64,000 nucleotides of DNA from Dehalococcoidia bacterium (GCA_022826965.1 JAJDTU010000001.1:186001-250000); one strand, 5' to 3'. Positions 52,824 through 61,379 are shown, numbered from the stretch's first letter. Program-made: numbers and translations. The notes: generated from the letters alone by a model not told the origin.

Positions 52824-55800
52824 CGGTCGCCGATCAGGCTGCCCGTGATCGGGTCGAGCACAGTCTCAACGAGACGCTGTTCGTCGAGGCCGGCGCCGGC
52901 ACCGGTAAGACTGAAGCACTGGTGCGACGGATCGTCAATCTGATCGCCAGCGGCGAGGTACAGGCTCACCAGATCGCCGCGATCACATTCACAGAGAAAG
53001 CGGCTGCCGAACTCTACGACCGCGTACTCGAGCGAATCGACGAGCGCCGGCTGGAGGAGGCAGACCCGGAGGTGCAGCAGCGCTTCTCCGAAGCTGCGGA
53101 GCAGTTGGACAACGCGGCGATCGAGACCCTGCACGCATTCGCCGCGCGGATCTTGAGGATGTACCCCATCGAGGCCGGACTGCCGCCCGGCTTCACGATC
53201 CTCGACGAGACCGAGTCCTCCCTCGCATTCGCTGAGCGCTGGCAGGAGGCGTTGGATGCATTGTTGGAGGACGAAGCACTCGCGGAGGAGCTGCTGGAGG
53301 CGTTCGACGCCGGCGTCGAATTGCACGACCTGCGCCAGGTTGCTCGGCGGCTGCATGAGGATTGGGATCGAGCGCAGGCGAGCGCGGCGCGACTGCAGGC
53401 GGAGGACGTCGACGTTGCGCCGTTCATCGCCAGCCTGGGCAACGCCATCACAGCGAGGCAGCGTTGCAGCGACCAAGAGGACAAGCTCTACCTGCGCCTC
53501 ACCCGGTTGATCCCGTTCCACGAGCGGCTGCAGGATTCCGCCGACGCTCCCGGGACGCTTGCGCGGCTGCTGGTTCATACATCCGAGACCTCGCTTCGAG
53601 TCCAACGAGTGGGAAGCCGGAAGAACTGGCCCGGCGATGTGCTCGCTGAAATCCGGGAAGCGATGGGCAGCCTCGACCTGCAGCGCGACGAGCTTCGCAC
53701 GGCAATCGCGCTTCGGTTCAGCGCGCCGATATTCGACGAGCTCAGGAAGTTCGTCGGTGAGTACGCCGAAGAACGTCGCCGCAAGGGCGCCCTGGAGTTC
53801 CACGATCTGCTGATTCGCGCGCGGATGTTGCTGGCAGACAATGCGGAGGTATCGGAGGCGATCGGCAGCCGATTCTGCCGCATCTTGGTCGACGAATTCC
53901 AGGACAACGATCCTCTGCAGACGCAGATCGTCGACGCAATCACGAAACGCGTGCCCGGTCGCCCCTTCTTCGTCGGCGATCCTAAACAATCGATCTACCG
54001 CTTCCGCCGCGCCGACATCCGCCAGTTCAACGAGGTCAAGCGGCGGGAAGAGGCAGGCCTGACCCGACTCACCCAGAACTTCCGCTCCGTGCCCGGCGTA
54101 ACCGAGTTCGTCAACGCCGTGTTCGCCCCCCTGATGCAAGCGGGCGGCTCGGACCAGGCCGATTGGGAAGACCTGAATGCCTTCAGACCGGCGCCTGATG
54201 GCGCATCTCCCGCCGTCACGGTGGTCGGTAGCGACATGCCGGGACCAATCGCCGGCGTTCGCCGAACCGAAGGCGATGCGCTGGCGCGCATGATTGGACA
54301 CGTCAATCATGCGCAGTGGCAGGTCTACGACAAGGCCACATCTACAACCCGCGACGCCCGGTTCGCCGACATTGCGGTCCTCGTCCCCACGCGAACGGGG
54401 CTGACGCACGTCTTGCCCGCGCTCGAGCGATACGGCATTCCCTACCGGCTTGAGAGCCGCTCGCTCGTCTACGACTCCCGGGAGGTGCGCGACCTGCTCA
54501 GCATTCTGCAGGCGATCGACGATCCGACCGACCAAATCGCGCTGCTGGCCGCGCTCAAGTCACCCGCCTTCGCCTGCGCCGACGACGACCTCTATCGCTG
54601 GAGAACTGCTCACGGTCACTGGGACTATCGAAGGGAACATCCACGAGAGGTTGTCAGGGACGATCCGGTCGCCGACTCGATGCGCTGGCTGCGGGAGACC
54701 GCGGAGCGCCGTTGGCAGATGTCGGTCAGCGCGTTGGTCGGGCTGATCATCCGCGAACGCCGACTGATGGAGTTGGCGGTCGTGGAACGGCAGCCTCGCG
54801 AGCACTGGCAACGCTACCGGTTCATGATCGACCAGGCGCGTGCGTTCAGTGATCGCGGCGGTTCGACGCTGAGCGAGTTCCTGCAATGGGCACAGCATCA
54901 GGCCGAAGAAGACACCCAGGTGATCGAATCGGTCGTACCCGAGGAAGACCACGACGCCGTGCGGATCATGACGATCCATGCGGCCAAGGGTCTGGAGTTC
55001 CCGGTCGTCGTGTTCGCCGGGCTCAACTCTGCGCCGCGCAGCGACGCCGTTCCCCTGCTCTGGCACGACGATGGGCGAGCAGAAGTCCGATGGCGCTCCG
55101 GGCTCGAGACACCCGGCTTCGCCATGCTCCGAGATCGTGAACGTGATCTGGAACGTCAGGAATACGTGCGTCGAAACTACGTGGCGGCGACTCGAGCCCG
55201 CGACTACCTGATCGTCAGCTTGTATCGCGCTGACTCCGGGAAGAGCGACGCCCAGCAGATCGACGGAGTGCTGACCACGGCTCCGGTGCAATACCGCCGC
55301 CTGCTCCACGACGGGATACCGGATTACGAGGCTCCGCTGCGATCGTCATCAACGGCTGCGCAACCGAACTCGATCGACGATCGGAAGCGTTGGATTGAGG
55401 ATCGCGAACAGGCGATACGGCGGTGGACGTCGTTGCCGCATGAGTCCGCCACCGGAGTCGCCAGGCCGACGGTCGATGACGCGCTCGCGCCGGCCCCGAA
55501 TCCGAACCTCGAGCCCGACGATGATCTGCCCGCCTGGCGGCGCGGTCGCGCCGGAACCGCGATCGGTCGCGCCACGCACGCAGTCGTCCAGGTGATTGAT
55601 CTGGACAACCCCGCCGATGACGAGATCGCAAATGCCGCTCGTGCCCAGGCCGCGGCGGAATCGCTGCCGAGGCAGGCCGCCGGCGAAGTCGAACGGCTCG
55701 TCAATCGGGCGCTCGAGAGCCGGTCGGTACGCGAGGCGGTGAACGCCCGGCGCCTCTGGCGCGAGATCTACGCCGCAGTCGAGATCGACGGTGTCTTGCT

Positions 55801-56104
55801 CGACGGGTTCGTCGACCTGCTCTACGAGCTGCCCAACGGGAACCTCGTCGTCGTCGACTACAAGACCGATGCACTGCGCGAAGCGGAGGCCGTTGACCAG
55901 GCGCTGGCCCGCTACCGCCTGCAGGCTGCGTCGTATGCCCTGATTCTCGAACAGTCCCTCCAACGCCCGGTCGAGCGCTGCGTCCTGCTCTTCCTCCATC
56001 CCGGTGAAGAGCGCGTAGTCGCCGATCTCGAAGCTGCGATGCAGGAGGTCAGGGATCGGCTGACCCGGGCCCCGGAACAGATCCAGACCACGCAATCGCA
56101 CTAG
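52820..56104 (+). CDS. addA: AddA-like ATP-dependent helicase/nuclease subunit A
   Basis: 1094-residue SF1 helicase fused to a nuclease. Walker A VEAGAGTGKTEALVRRIV, motif Ia AITFTEKAAAELYDRV, Walker B ILVDEFQDNDPLQ, motif III FFVGDPKQSIYRFRRADI, motif IV-like RLTQNFRS, motif V TIHAAKGLEFPVVVFAG and motif VI NYVAATRARDYLIVS. The C-terminal nuclease has LLDGFVDLLYELPNGNLVVVDYKTD. With AddB it unwinds and degrades DNA from double-strand ends until a recombination hotspot. Start ATG overlaps the addB stop. Confidence 0.95.
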   Translation: MTVADQAARDRVEHSLNETLFVEAGAGTGKTEALVRRIVNLIASGEVQAHQIAAITFTEKAAAELYDRVLERIDERRLEEADPEVQQRFSEAAEQLDNAAIETLHAFAARILRMYPIEAGLPPGFTILDETESSLAFAERWQEALDALLEDEALAEELLEAFDAGVELHDLRQVARRLHEDWDRAQASAARLQAEDVDVAPFIASLGNAITARQRCSDQEDKLYLRLTRLIPFHERLQDSADAPGTLARLLVHTSETSLRVQRVGSRKNWPGDVLAEIREAMGSLDLQRDELRTAIALRFSAPIFDELRKFVGEYAEERRRKGALEFHDLLIRARMLLADNAEVSEAIGSRFCRILVDEFQDNDPLQTQIVDAITKRVPGRPFFVGDPKQSIYRFRRADIRQFNEVKRREEAGLTRLTQNFRSVPGVTEFVNAVFAPLMQAGGSDQADWEDLNAFRPAPDGASPAVTVVGSDMPGPIAGVRRTEGDALARMIGHVNHAQWQVYDKATSTTRDARFADIAVLVPTRTGLTHVLPALERYGIPYRLESRSLVYDSREVRDLLSILQAIDDPTDQIALLAALKSPAFACADDDLYRWRTAHGHWDYRREHPREVVRDDPVADSMRWLRETAERRWQMSVSALVGLIIRERRLMELAVVERQPREHWQRYRFMIDQARAFSDRGGSTLSEFLQWAQHQAEEDTQVIESVVPEEDHDAVRIMTIHAAKGLEFPVVVFAGLNSAPRSDAVPLLWHDDGRAEVRWRSGLETPGFAMLRDRERDLERQEYVRRNYVAATRARDYLIVSLYRADSGKSDAQQIDGVLTTAPVQYRRLLHDGIPDYEAPLRSSSTAAQPNSIDDRKRWIEDREQAIRRWTSLPHESATGVARPTVDDALAPAPNPNLEPDDDLPAWRRGRAGTAIGRATHAVVQVIDLDNPADDEIANAARAQAAAESLPRQAAGEVERLVNRALESRSVREAVNARRLWREIYAAVEIDGVLLDGFVDLLYELPNGNLVVVDYKTDALREAEAVDQALARYRLQAASYALILEQSLQRPVERCVLLFLHPGEERVVADLEAAMQEVRDRLTRAPEQIQTTQSH

Positions 56105-56161
56105 ACCGCTCTGTCCCCAACTTGAGGAAGCCGGTCGGCATGCGGTCGCTAGGCTCAGTCC

Positions 56162-57166
56162 ATGCCCGTCTACCTGTTCCACGGCGAGGATCGCTTTGCC
56201 CGTCTCGAGGCAGTAGCGGCGTTGCGACGCGAGCACGACAGCGACGGTTCACTCGTCAACAACTCCGCCAGCTTTGACGGGGCACGCGTGTCGCTCGGCG
56301 AGCTGGGCGCGGCCGTCTCCGCGGCCCCGTTCCTTGGTGGGGTTCGCTGGGTCCGAGTCGATGGACTCTGCGCCCGCTTCGGATTCCAACCGGGCGCACG
56401 ACGCGGACGACAGATCGGTGACTGGGATGGCCTGACCGGCATCTTGGAGCAGATACCTGCGACCACCGTGCTCGTCTTCGTCGAGGACGAACTGCGCCGC
56501 CGCAATCCGATGCTGCAACTGATCGAACCGCTGGCAGACGTTCGCGAGTTCGCAAGGCTCAAGCCGGAGCAGGCGCTCGAGTGGCTGCGCGTCGAGGTAC
56601 GCCGGCGCGGTCTGCACATGACCAGAAACGCCGCGCAGGCCCTAGTCGATCGCGCCGGCGGCGACCGCGGCGCCCTCACCCAGGCCGTCGACAAGCTCTC
56701 GCTCTACGCGGGCGACGCCAACGTTGACGAGACGATCGTGCAGGCGATGGTCCCCGCCGTGCGCTCGGTCACCATCTTCAACCTGGTCGACGCCGTCGCC
56801 GAAGGTCGTCTCGCCGACGCCATGCAGGCGCTCGACGGGGTCCGCGCCGAGGGGGAACCGGAGACGCGCATCGTCCAGATGCTGGCGCGAACATACCGCC
56901 AGGTCGTGGTCGCGCGAGAGGTGCTCGATCGCGGCGGATCGAACGAGGACGTTCAGTCGGCCGTCAAGTCCAACTTCGCCTGGCTCGCGCGCAGGCTGCG
57001 ACGCCAGGCGCAGGCCTACACCCAAGCCTCCGCCGACGCGGCACTGGCCCGAATCCTCGAGGCTGAGGTAGCGATCATCGACTATCGCAACGACCGCGGC
57101 GGCCTACCTGAAGATGTGGCAGTGGAGCTGCTGGTCGCCGAGTTGGCCGGCGCCGGCCGCGGCTAG
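56162..57166 (+). CDS. holA: DNA polymerase III subunit delta
   Basis: 334-residue clamp-loader delta subunit. N-terminal VYLFHGEDRFARLEAVAALRREH corresponds to the family YLL-GED start; the middle AAA+-like region has RRGLHMTRNAAQALVDRAGGDRGALTQAVDKLSLYAG, and the C-terminal helix domain LAQVLVREV-like RMLARTYRQVVVAREVL. It opens the DnaN ring. Placed downstream of addAB, in line with other replication/repair genes. Its stop shares CTAG with the convergent ATPase gene. Confidence 0.9.
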   Translation: MPVYLFHGEDRFARLEAVAALRREHDSDGSLVNNSASFDGARVSLGELGAAVSAAPFLGGVRWVRVDGLCARFGFQPGARRGRQIGDWDGLTGILEQIPATTVLVFVEDELRRRNPMLQLIEPLADVREFARLKPEQALEWLRVEVRRRGLHMTRNAAQALVDRAGGDRGALTQAVDKLSLYAGDANVDETIVQAMVPAVRSVTIFNLVDAVAEGRLADAMQALDGVRAEGEPETRIVQMLARTYRQVVVAREVLDRGGSNEDVQSAVKSNFAWLARRLRRQAQAYTQASADAALARILEAEVAIIDYRNDRGGLPEDVAVELLVAELAGAGRG

Positions 57167-58158
57167 ACCTCGAGCACCGGGTTGTAGCAGGCCACGCGCT
57201 GGCCGATTCGCCCGCCGTACACCTCGGCCAGGTCTGGTTCGCCCTCGGTCCGGCATTTCGTCAGGGCCTTGGGGCAGCGCGAGAGGTAGGCGCAGTGATC
57301 GCCGATCTCCTCGTCGGTCAGGTCTGGCAGTCCGCCCGGAATCTGACGCAGTCGCGATCGCCGCCGCCGGTCCAATCTCGGCAGCGTGTCCAGCATCGCC
57401 CAGGTGTACGGATGGCGTGGCTGTTGGAACAGCGGCACCACGTCGTCCACCTCCATCATCTTGCCCGCGTAGATAATCGCCACCCGCTCCGCCACCTGCG
57501 CGACGACGCCCATGTCGTGGGTGATCAACAGGATCGCCGTCCCTCGCTCATCGCGCAGACGCTCGAGCTCGTACAGGATCTGCGCTTGGACAGTGACATC
57601 CAGCGAGGCAGTCGGCTCGTCTGCGATCAGCACCTGCGGGTCGAGCGCCGTGGCGATCGCAATCATGATTCGCTGACACATGCCGCCTGACAGTTCGCCC
57701 GGGAACGACTTGGCGATCCTGACCGGATCGGGCAGGCGCATCGCATTCAGCGCGTCGAGCGCTCGCTCTCTCGCCTGGTCCTTGGACACAGAGCGATGCG
57801 ACGTGATGACCTCCTCGACCTGCTGCCCAACCGTGATGATCGGGTTGAGGCCGGCGATCGGATCCTGGAAGATCATCGAGATCTGGTCGCCGCGGATGCG
57901 CTGCAGCTCGGTCCGGTCCATCTCGCCGATGTTGCGGTGTTCGTAGCGAATCGTGCCTGTCGTCTGGTCGGCGTTGCGCGGCAGGATGCGCAGGATCGCG
58001 AGACCGAGTGTCGTCTTACCAGACCCGCTCTCGCCGACCAGGGCGACGATCTCGCCCCGATTCATGGTCAGTGACGCGCCGCGCACCGCGCGCACCGGAC
58101 CCTCGCGAGTGTTGTACTCGATGCTGACGTCGTCGATACTCAGAACCGGCGGCACCAT
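57163..58158 (-). CDS. oligopeptide/dipeptide ABC transporter ATP-binding protein (DppD-like)
   Basis: 331-residue ABC ATPase. Walker A VALVGESGSGKTTLG, signature GELSGGMCQRIMIAIATAL, Walker B LIADEPTASLDVTVQ, and the peptide-family C-terminus HPYTWAMLDTLPRLDRR with a Cys cluster (CAYLSRCPKALTKCRTEG) typical of DppD/OppD. In Opp/Dpp systems this cluster may bind Fe-S. No partner permeases, second ATPase or binding protein lie nearby, so it is an orphan. It sits 49 bp downstream of lexA on the same strand and may be read through from it. Confidence 0.88.
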   Translation of the reverse strand: MVPPVLSIDDVSIEYNTREGPVRAVRGASLTMNRGEIVALVGESGSGKTTLGLAILRILPRNADQTTGTIRYEHRNIGEMDRTELQRIRGDQISMIFQDPIAGLNPIITVGQQVEEVITSHRSVSKDQARERALDALNAMRLPDPVRIAKSFPGELSGGMCQRIMIAIATALDPQVLIADEPTASLDVTVQAQILYELERLRDERGTAILLITHDMGVVAQVAERVAIIYAGKMMEVDDVVPLFQQPRHPYTWAMLDTLPRLDRRRRSRLRQIPGGLPDLTDEEIGDHCAYLSRCPKALTKCRTEGEPDLAEVYGGRIGQRVACYNPVLEV

Positions 58159-58207
58159 TGCAGTGTACGCACAAGCGCTCGCCGGACCGCGCCGGAGAGC
58201 GCCCGAC

Positions 58208-58933
58208 CTACTGCGGTCGGCGGATGATCGACACCACGCGGCCCTGGACCTGCATGTTCGATTCGTCGGTGAAGATCGGTTGCATGGTCGGGTTCTCCGG
58301 CTGCAAGCGCACCTGCCCGCCTTCGTAGTAGAGCCGCTTGAGCGTGCAGATGTTCTCGTCCCGCAGCCAGACCGCCGCCATCTGGCCGTTCGCGACGTCG
58401 GCAGTTTCCTCCAGGATGACCGTGTCGTTGTCCGCGATCAGCGCGTCGATCATCGAGTCCCCTCGGACCGTCAGAGCGAAGACCTGCTCCGGGTCGCGCC
58501 CGCCGAGCATGTCGGCCGTAACACTGATCCGACTCTCGGCGTGGGCGACATCAACGCCGTCCGGTACCAGGGACCGCGTGCCGGCGGCAATTGAGCCGAG
58601 CATCGGGACCTCCAGCGGAGTCGCACTCGGCTCGAGTGTCGCCGCCTGGATCGGGTCGACCGGTTGGGTCAGGGAGATCGTGCGCGCCCGCTCTCGATCA
58701 CGCCGGATATGGCCTTCGCGTTCGAGGATCTTCAGGTTGTAGTCGGCAACGGATGTCGAGGAGAGCTCGCAACCTTCGACGATGTCGCGCACGGACGGCG
58801 GATAGTGGTAACGGGAGAAGTAATCCTGTAGGAACGCGAGAATGCGTTCCGGCTTGTCGGACCGCGGTCCGCGCTTTCCCCGCCGTCGAGGCGTACTGGC
58901 TTGCTCAGCCTCGGTGTTGGTCAACTCTGCCAT
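58208..58933 (-). CDS. lexA: LexA repressor
   Basis: 241 residues. Winged HTH in PPSVRDIVEGCELSSTSVADYNLKILEREGHI (about residues 45-76). Self-cleavage site Ala117-Gly118 in LGSIAAGTRSL; catalytic Ser160 in GDSMIDA and Lys199, 39 residues on. It represses the SOS regulon until RecA-ssDNA promotes its cleavage. A 20-residue Arg/Pro/Lys-rich leader precedes the HTH. ATG at 58933; the upstream 260 bp contain two possible operators. Length is slightly more than the usual 200-230. Confidence 0.95.
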   Translation of the reverse strand: MAELTNTEAEQASTPRRRGKRGPRSDKPERILAFLQDYFSRYHYPPSVRDIVEGCELSSTSVADYNLKILEREGHIRRDRERARTISLTQPVDPIQAATLEPSATPLEVPMLGSIAAGTRSLVPDGVDVAHAESRISVTADMLGGRDPEQVFALTVRGDSMIDALIADNDTVILEETADVANGQMAAVWLRDENICTLKRLYYEGGQVRLQPENPTMQPIFTDESNMQVQGRVVSIIRRPQ

Positions 58934-59000
58934 GATGAATCCCTCGTTCCTGGCAAGTCCGTCTCGGGTGGCTCGACCGGTGACTGGCTGCGGAATCCGC

Positions 59001-59023
59001 TGTCACTGTTCCTGATAGTGACA
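59001..59023 (-). promoter_or_regulatory. perfect 7-bp inverted repeat upstream of lexA
   Basis: TGTCACT at 59001-59007 and AGTGACA at 59017-59023 form a perfect inverted repeat spaced by 9 bp. It is 68-90 bp upstream of the lexA start and 171 bp from the divergent deacetylase. It is a candidate operator of an unidentified regulator. Confidence 0.5.
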
Positions 59024-59060
59024 TAATGCAATGCTAGCACAGTCTCCGCGCACGTGTGCG

Positions 59061-59072
59061 GAACCTCCGTTC
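59061..59072 (-). promoter_or_regulatory. candidate LexA (SOS) box, GAAC-N4-GTTC
   Basis: GAACCTCCGTTC lies between lexA and the divergent deacetylase. The GAAC-N4-GTTC core is the Gram-positive-type SOS box. A TATAAT at 59078-59083 is beside it, reading TATAAC on the other strand, so the site overlaps promoter elements on either strand. LexA autoregulation is the simplest reading; no binding was tested. Confidence 0.65.
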
Positions 59073-59193
59073 GTAGTTATAATCACAATGGTGGCAGGCT
59101 CGCACCGAGGCTGTCAAGTGGCCTGTGTTCCCTGATGTCGCGCTCAGACCCCGAAATGTGCAAAATTATGCGCAGACCTGAAAGTGTGTTTCC

Positions 59194-59946
59194 ATGACAG
59201 TTCCTCCCGACACCGACAACAAAGTCGGCTTGGTGGTCGCCGCGCATCCGGACGATGCCGACTTTGGCGCCGGCGGCACTGCCGCGCTCTGGACCGCGCT
59301 CGGCTGGGAGATGCATTACCTGGTCGTCACCAACGGCGCCAAGGGTTCCGCCGATCCGGAGATGACCTCGGAACGCCTTGTCCCCATGCGCGAGGTAGAA
59401 CAGCGCAACGCGGCCGAAGAGTTGGGCGTCCTGACCTGCACGTTCCTCGGCGGCGAAGACGGCGAACTCGAGTACACCCGGGAGTACCTCGGCGGCATCG
59501 TCAAGGCGATCCGCAAGGTTCAGCCGCACGCCGTGTTCACCCACTCGACCGACATCGTTCACCGACGCGCGCTTGAGGCGGATCCGGCCGATCCGCTCTC
59601 CGAGTTCCGCGGCTTCATCAACCACCGCGACCACCGCTGCACAGGAGAGATGACAATCGACGCGGTCTATCCCACCGCGAGGGATCGCCTCAACTATCCG
59701 GAGCACCTCGAGGAGGGTCTCGAGTGTCACAAGGTCGCCGAGCTCTTCATCTGGGGCAGCATGGCCGCCAACTGCGACGTCGATATCACCGACGTGATCC
59801 AGACCAAGATTCGCGCGCTAACTCGGCACGTCTCACAGTTCGGTGACCGCGGCGAGGATTTCATCGCCAATGTCGAGAAACGCTGGAGCTCCGCAGACGG
59901 CCGCTACTACGAGCACTTTGAGCGAGTCTCGTTGCCGGTCTTCTAG
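59194..59946 (+). CDS. PIG-L/LmbE-family deacetylase
   Basis: 250-residue zinc N-acetylglucosaminyl-deacetylase-like enzyme (MshB/BshB family). The metal site is AAHPDDADFGAGGT near the N-terminus and the third His is in NHRDHRCTG near residue 150. Members deacetylate GlcNAc-linked lipids, mycothiol/bacillithiol precursors or antibiotic intermediates. No mshC or bshC gene is close, so the role is not set. ATG at 59194 lies 111 bp after the TATAAT element in the lexA divergent gap, which could therefore place it under SOS control. Confidence 0.88.
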   Translation: MTVPPDTDNKVGLVVAAHPDDADFGAGGTAALWTALGWEMHYLVVTNGAKGSADPEMTSERLVPMREVEQRNAAEELGVLTCTFLGGEDGELEYTREYLGGIVKAIRKVQPHAVFTHSTDIVHRRALEADPADPLSEFRGFINHRDHRCTGEMTIDAVYPTARDRLNYPEHLEEGLECHKVAELFIWGSMAANCDVDITDVIQTKIRALTRHVSQFGDRGEDFIANVEKRWSSADGRYYEHFERVSLPVF

Positions 59947-59963
59947 TCGAGACGAGCGGCACG

Positions 59964-60446
59964 ATGCCGCCTCCGCCGAGATTCTGTCCCCAGTGCGCCG
60001 CCCGGCTCTCATCTCCGGACGGCTGTGACGACTGCGACTGGATTCACTACAGAGACCCCAAGGTCGCCGTAGTCGTGCTCGCGACCGACGAGCAGGACCG
60101 CCTGCTCTACATCCGCCGCAATCACGAACCGGCGATGTACCAGTGGGCCTGGCCCTCGGGCTTCGTCGACGCCGGCGAACGCGTCGAAGACGCCGCCGTC
60201 CGGGAAGTGCGCGAAGAGACGGGCGTCGAGGTGGAGATCGGCAGACTCTTGGGCGTTTGGTCGGAGACCGGTGACCAGACCGTTGTGATCGCCTTCCGCG
60301 CAGCGGCCGCCGGCGGAGTGCTCAGACCCGGACCGGAAGCGCTCGCCGCGGCCTGGATCCCGATCGGTCGCTCGGCCAGCATGCCTGGGCCCGTGTTTCC
60401 GCACGACGAGTCGATCCTCGCGTCAATCCTCCGCCCAGAGCGGTAG
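59964..60446 (+). CDS. Nudix hydrolase with N-terminal zinc ribbon
   Basis: 160 residues. The first 25 residues form a CxxC zinc ribbon (RFCPQCAARL and DGCDDCDW). The Nudix box is GFVDAGERVEDAAVREVREETGVEV, matching GX5EX7REUXEEXGU. NudC-like and other small Nudix enzymes hydrolyse nucleotide diphosphates linked to another group. Start at ATG 59964, 18 bp after the deacetylase, so probably one operon. The last 24 bp overlap the convergent Cys-rich gene. Confidence 0.88.
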   Translation: MPPPPRFCPQCAARLSSPDGCDDCDWIHYRDPKVAVVVLATDEQDRLLYIRRNHEPAMYQWAWPSGFVDAGERVEDAAVREVREETGVEVEIGRLLGVWSETGDQTVVIAFRAAAAGGVLRPGPEALAAAWIPIGRSASMPGPVFPHDESILASILRPER

Positions 60447-60848
60447 TCGAGCTCGACAGTGGTCGCACATCGCGATCGCTTCCGTCTGCAGTTCGCCGCC
60501 GCGCGAGACAGTCATGATCACTTGACGCAGGTGGTCCTCGCAATAGCGGCAGTAGCAGCGCTCGCAGAGCAGCGAGAACGGGCGCGAGCATTCGGGCTCG
60601 CCGCAGAGCTGTTCCTGGTTGCGGGAGCGGGCCGCCTCCTTGAACAGGAGGTGCTGCTCGACATCGGACTGTAGACGCCCGCAACGGTCCTCGACGCAGA
60701 CTTCCTGTCCGTCGTCGTACACCTGTCCGTGGCGGGAACAGAAACCACGCGCACAGTACTGGCATTGTCCGAGTAAGGGCTCGCGGCACTTGCGGATGCG
60801 GCCGCGGTGCTCGCAACGGGTCGCCTTGCGATACTCGCGAATCTCCAC
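60423..60848 (-). CDS. cysteine-rich, zinc-finger-like hypothetical protein
   Basis: 141 residues with about 16 Cys and several His arranged in CxxC/CxxH-like clusters: TRCEHRGRIRKC, GQCQYCARGFCSRHG, VCVEDRCGR, QLCGEPECSRP, LLCERCYCRYCEDHL and MCDHCRARL. It looks like a series of small zinc fingers rather than a redox enzyme. No signal peptide or membrane segment. It is not recognised as a named family. It lies convergent with, and overlaps, the Nudix gene. Confidence 0.6.
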   Translation of the reverse strand: MEIREYRKATRCEHRGRIRKCREPLLGQCQYCARGFCSRHGQVYDDGQEVCVEDRCGRLQSDVEQHLLFKEAARSRNQEQLCGEPECSRPFSLLCERCYCRYCEDHLRQVIMTVSRGGELQTEAIAMCDHCRARLPLWAED

Positions 60849-60931
60849 GCCGCCAGCCCCAACTTCAGCGGCGAACGTCCACCGCTTTGCCGTGGACGCG
60901 CCTGACTCAGGCTAGCGCGGGCGTGGGATCG

Positions 60932-60951
60932 GGCGCGCCTGCGGGCGCGCC
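60932..60951. terminator. strong GC hairpin between the two zinc-protein genes
   Basis: GGCGCGCC repeated with the loop TGCG gives a perfect 8-bp stem. It lies downstream of the small ribbon gene on the minus strand. There is no T-run on either strand, so a factor-independent terminator is uncertain. Confidence 0.4.
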
Positions 60952-60979
60952 GGGACGGGGGCCGGTTGGGCGCGGGAGG

Positions 60980-61189
60980 TTAGAGGCGGAGCTTGCCATG
61001 CGACGGCTGTCGGCGGCGCTGGCGGCCCTCCTCGACGGCCTGTTCGCGCTCAAGCTCGAAGACCGAGATGATGTTGCTCTCGTAGACATACCCGCACGAC
61101 AGGCAGCTCGAATACACGCTGTGCGCGTCCGATTCGACCAGCATCATGCCTGAGCAGCGGGGGCATTTCGACGGAGGAGTAACGGGCAT
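60980..61189 (-). CDS. small zinc-ribbon protein
   Basis: 69 residues: CPRCSGMMLVESDAHSVYSS followed by CLSCGYVYESNIISVFELE, that is two CxxC knuckles about 20 residues apart, then a charged C-terminal tail (EREQAVEEGRQRRRQ). This is a zinc-ribbon domain, possibly nucleic-acid binding. ATG at 61189 (MPVTPPSKC) is preferred because the longer upstream frame carries promoter elements and has no family features. A good promoter lies about 86 bp upstream on the minus strand. Confidence 0.65.
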   Translation of the reverse strand: MPVTPPSKCPRCSGMMLVESDAHSVYSSCLSCGYVYESNIISVFELEREQAVEEGRQRRRQPSHGKLRL

Positions 61190-61231
61190 CGGGCCGACTC
61201 GCTTTCCTACTCGACTAAATCTGCGTGGGAC

Positions 61232-61265
61232 TTTGTGAATGTCCGCACAACTGCGAGTTTGTGAA
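61232..61265. repeat. two direct repeats TTTGTGAA in the ribbon-gene leader
   Basis: TTTGTGAA occurs at 61232-61239 and at 61258-61265, 26 bp apart, the second within GTTTGTGAAAC. Both are between the minus-strand promoter and the ribbon-gene start. They may be a paired regulator site. Confidence 0.35.
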
Positions 61266-61274
61266 ACGATGCAC

Positions 61275-61304
61275 ATTATCAGCCGGTAAATCGTCGCTTG
61301 TCAA
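61275..61304 (-). promoter_or_regulatory. sigma-70-type promoter for the zinc-ribbon gene
   Basis: On the minus strand TTGACA (plus-strand 61299-61304) is followed after 18 bp by GATAAT (61275-61280). Transcription would start near 61268 and give a leader of about 80 nt before the ATG at 61189. Confidence 0.6.
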
Positions 61305-61379
61305 CTTTTTCACGAACTTCTGGGGATGCTCTGGTGCCTCTTCCGCCGTTCCCGGAGAAAATCCCGCACCAGCCCTGGC

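Noticed and set aside
52775-54535. Open frame of 586 codons antisense to addA
   Set aside because: It has no recognisable domain, is rich in Arg, Gln, Glu and Val in the pattern of a shadow of GC-rich coding, and addA shows the full set of helicase motifs on the plus strand.
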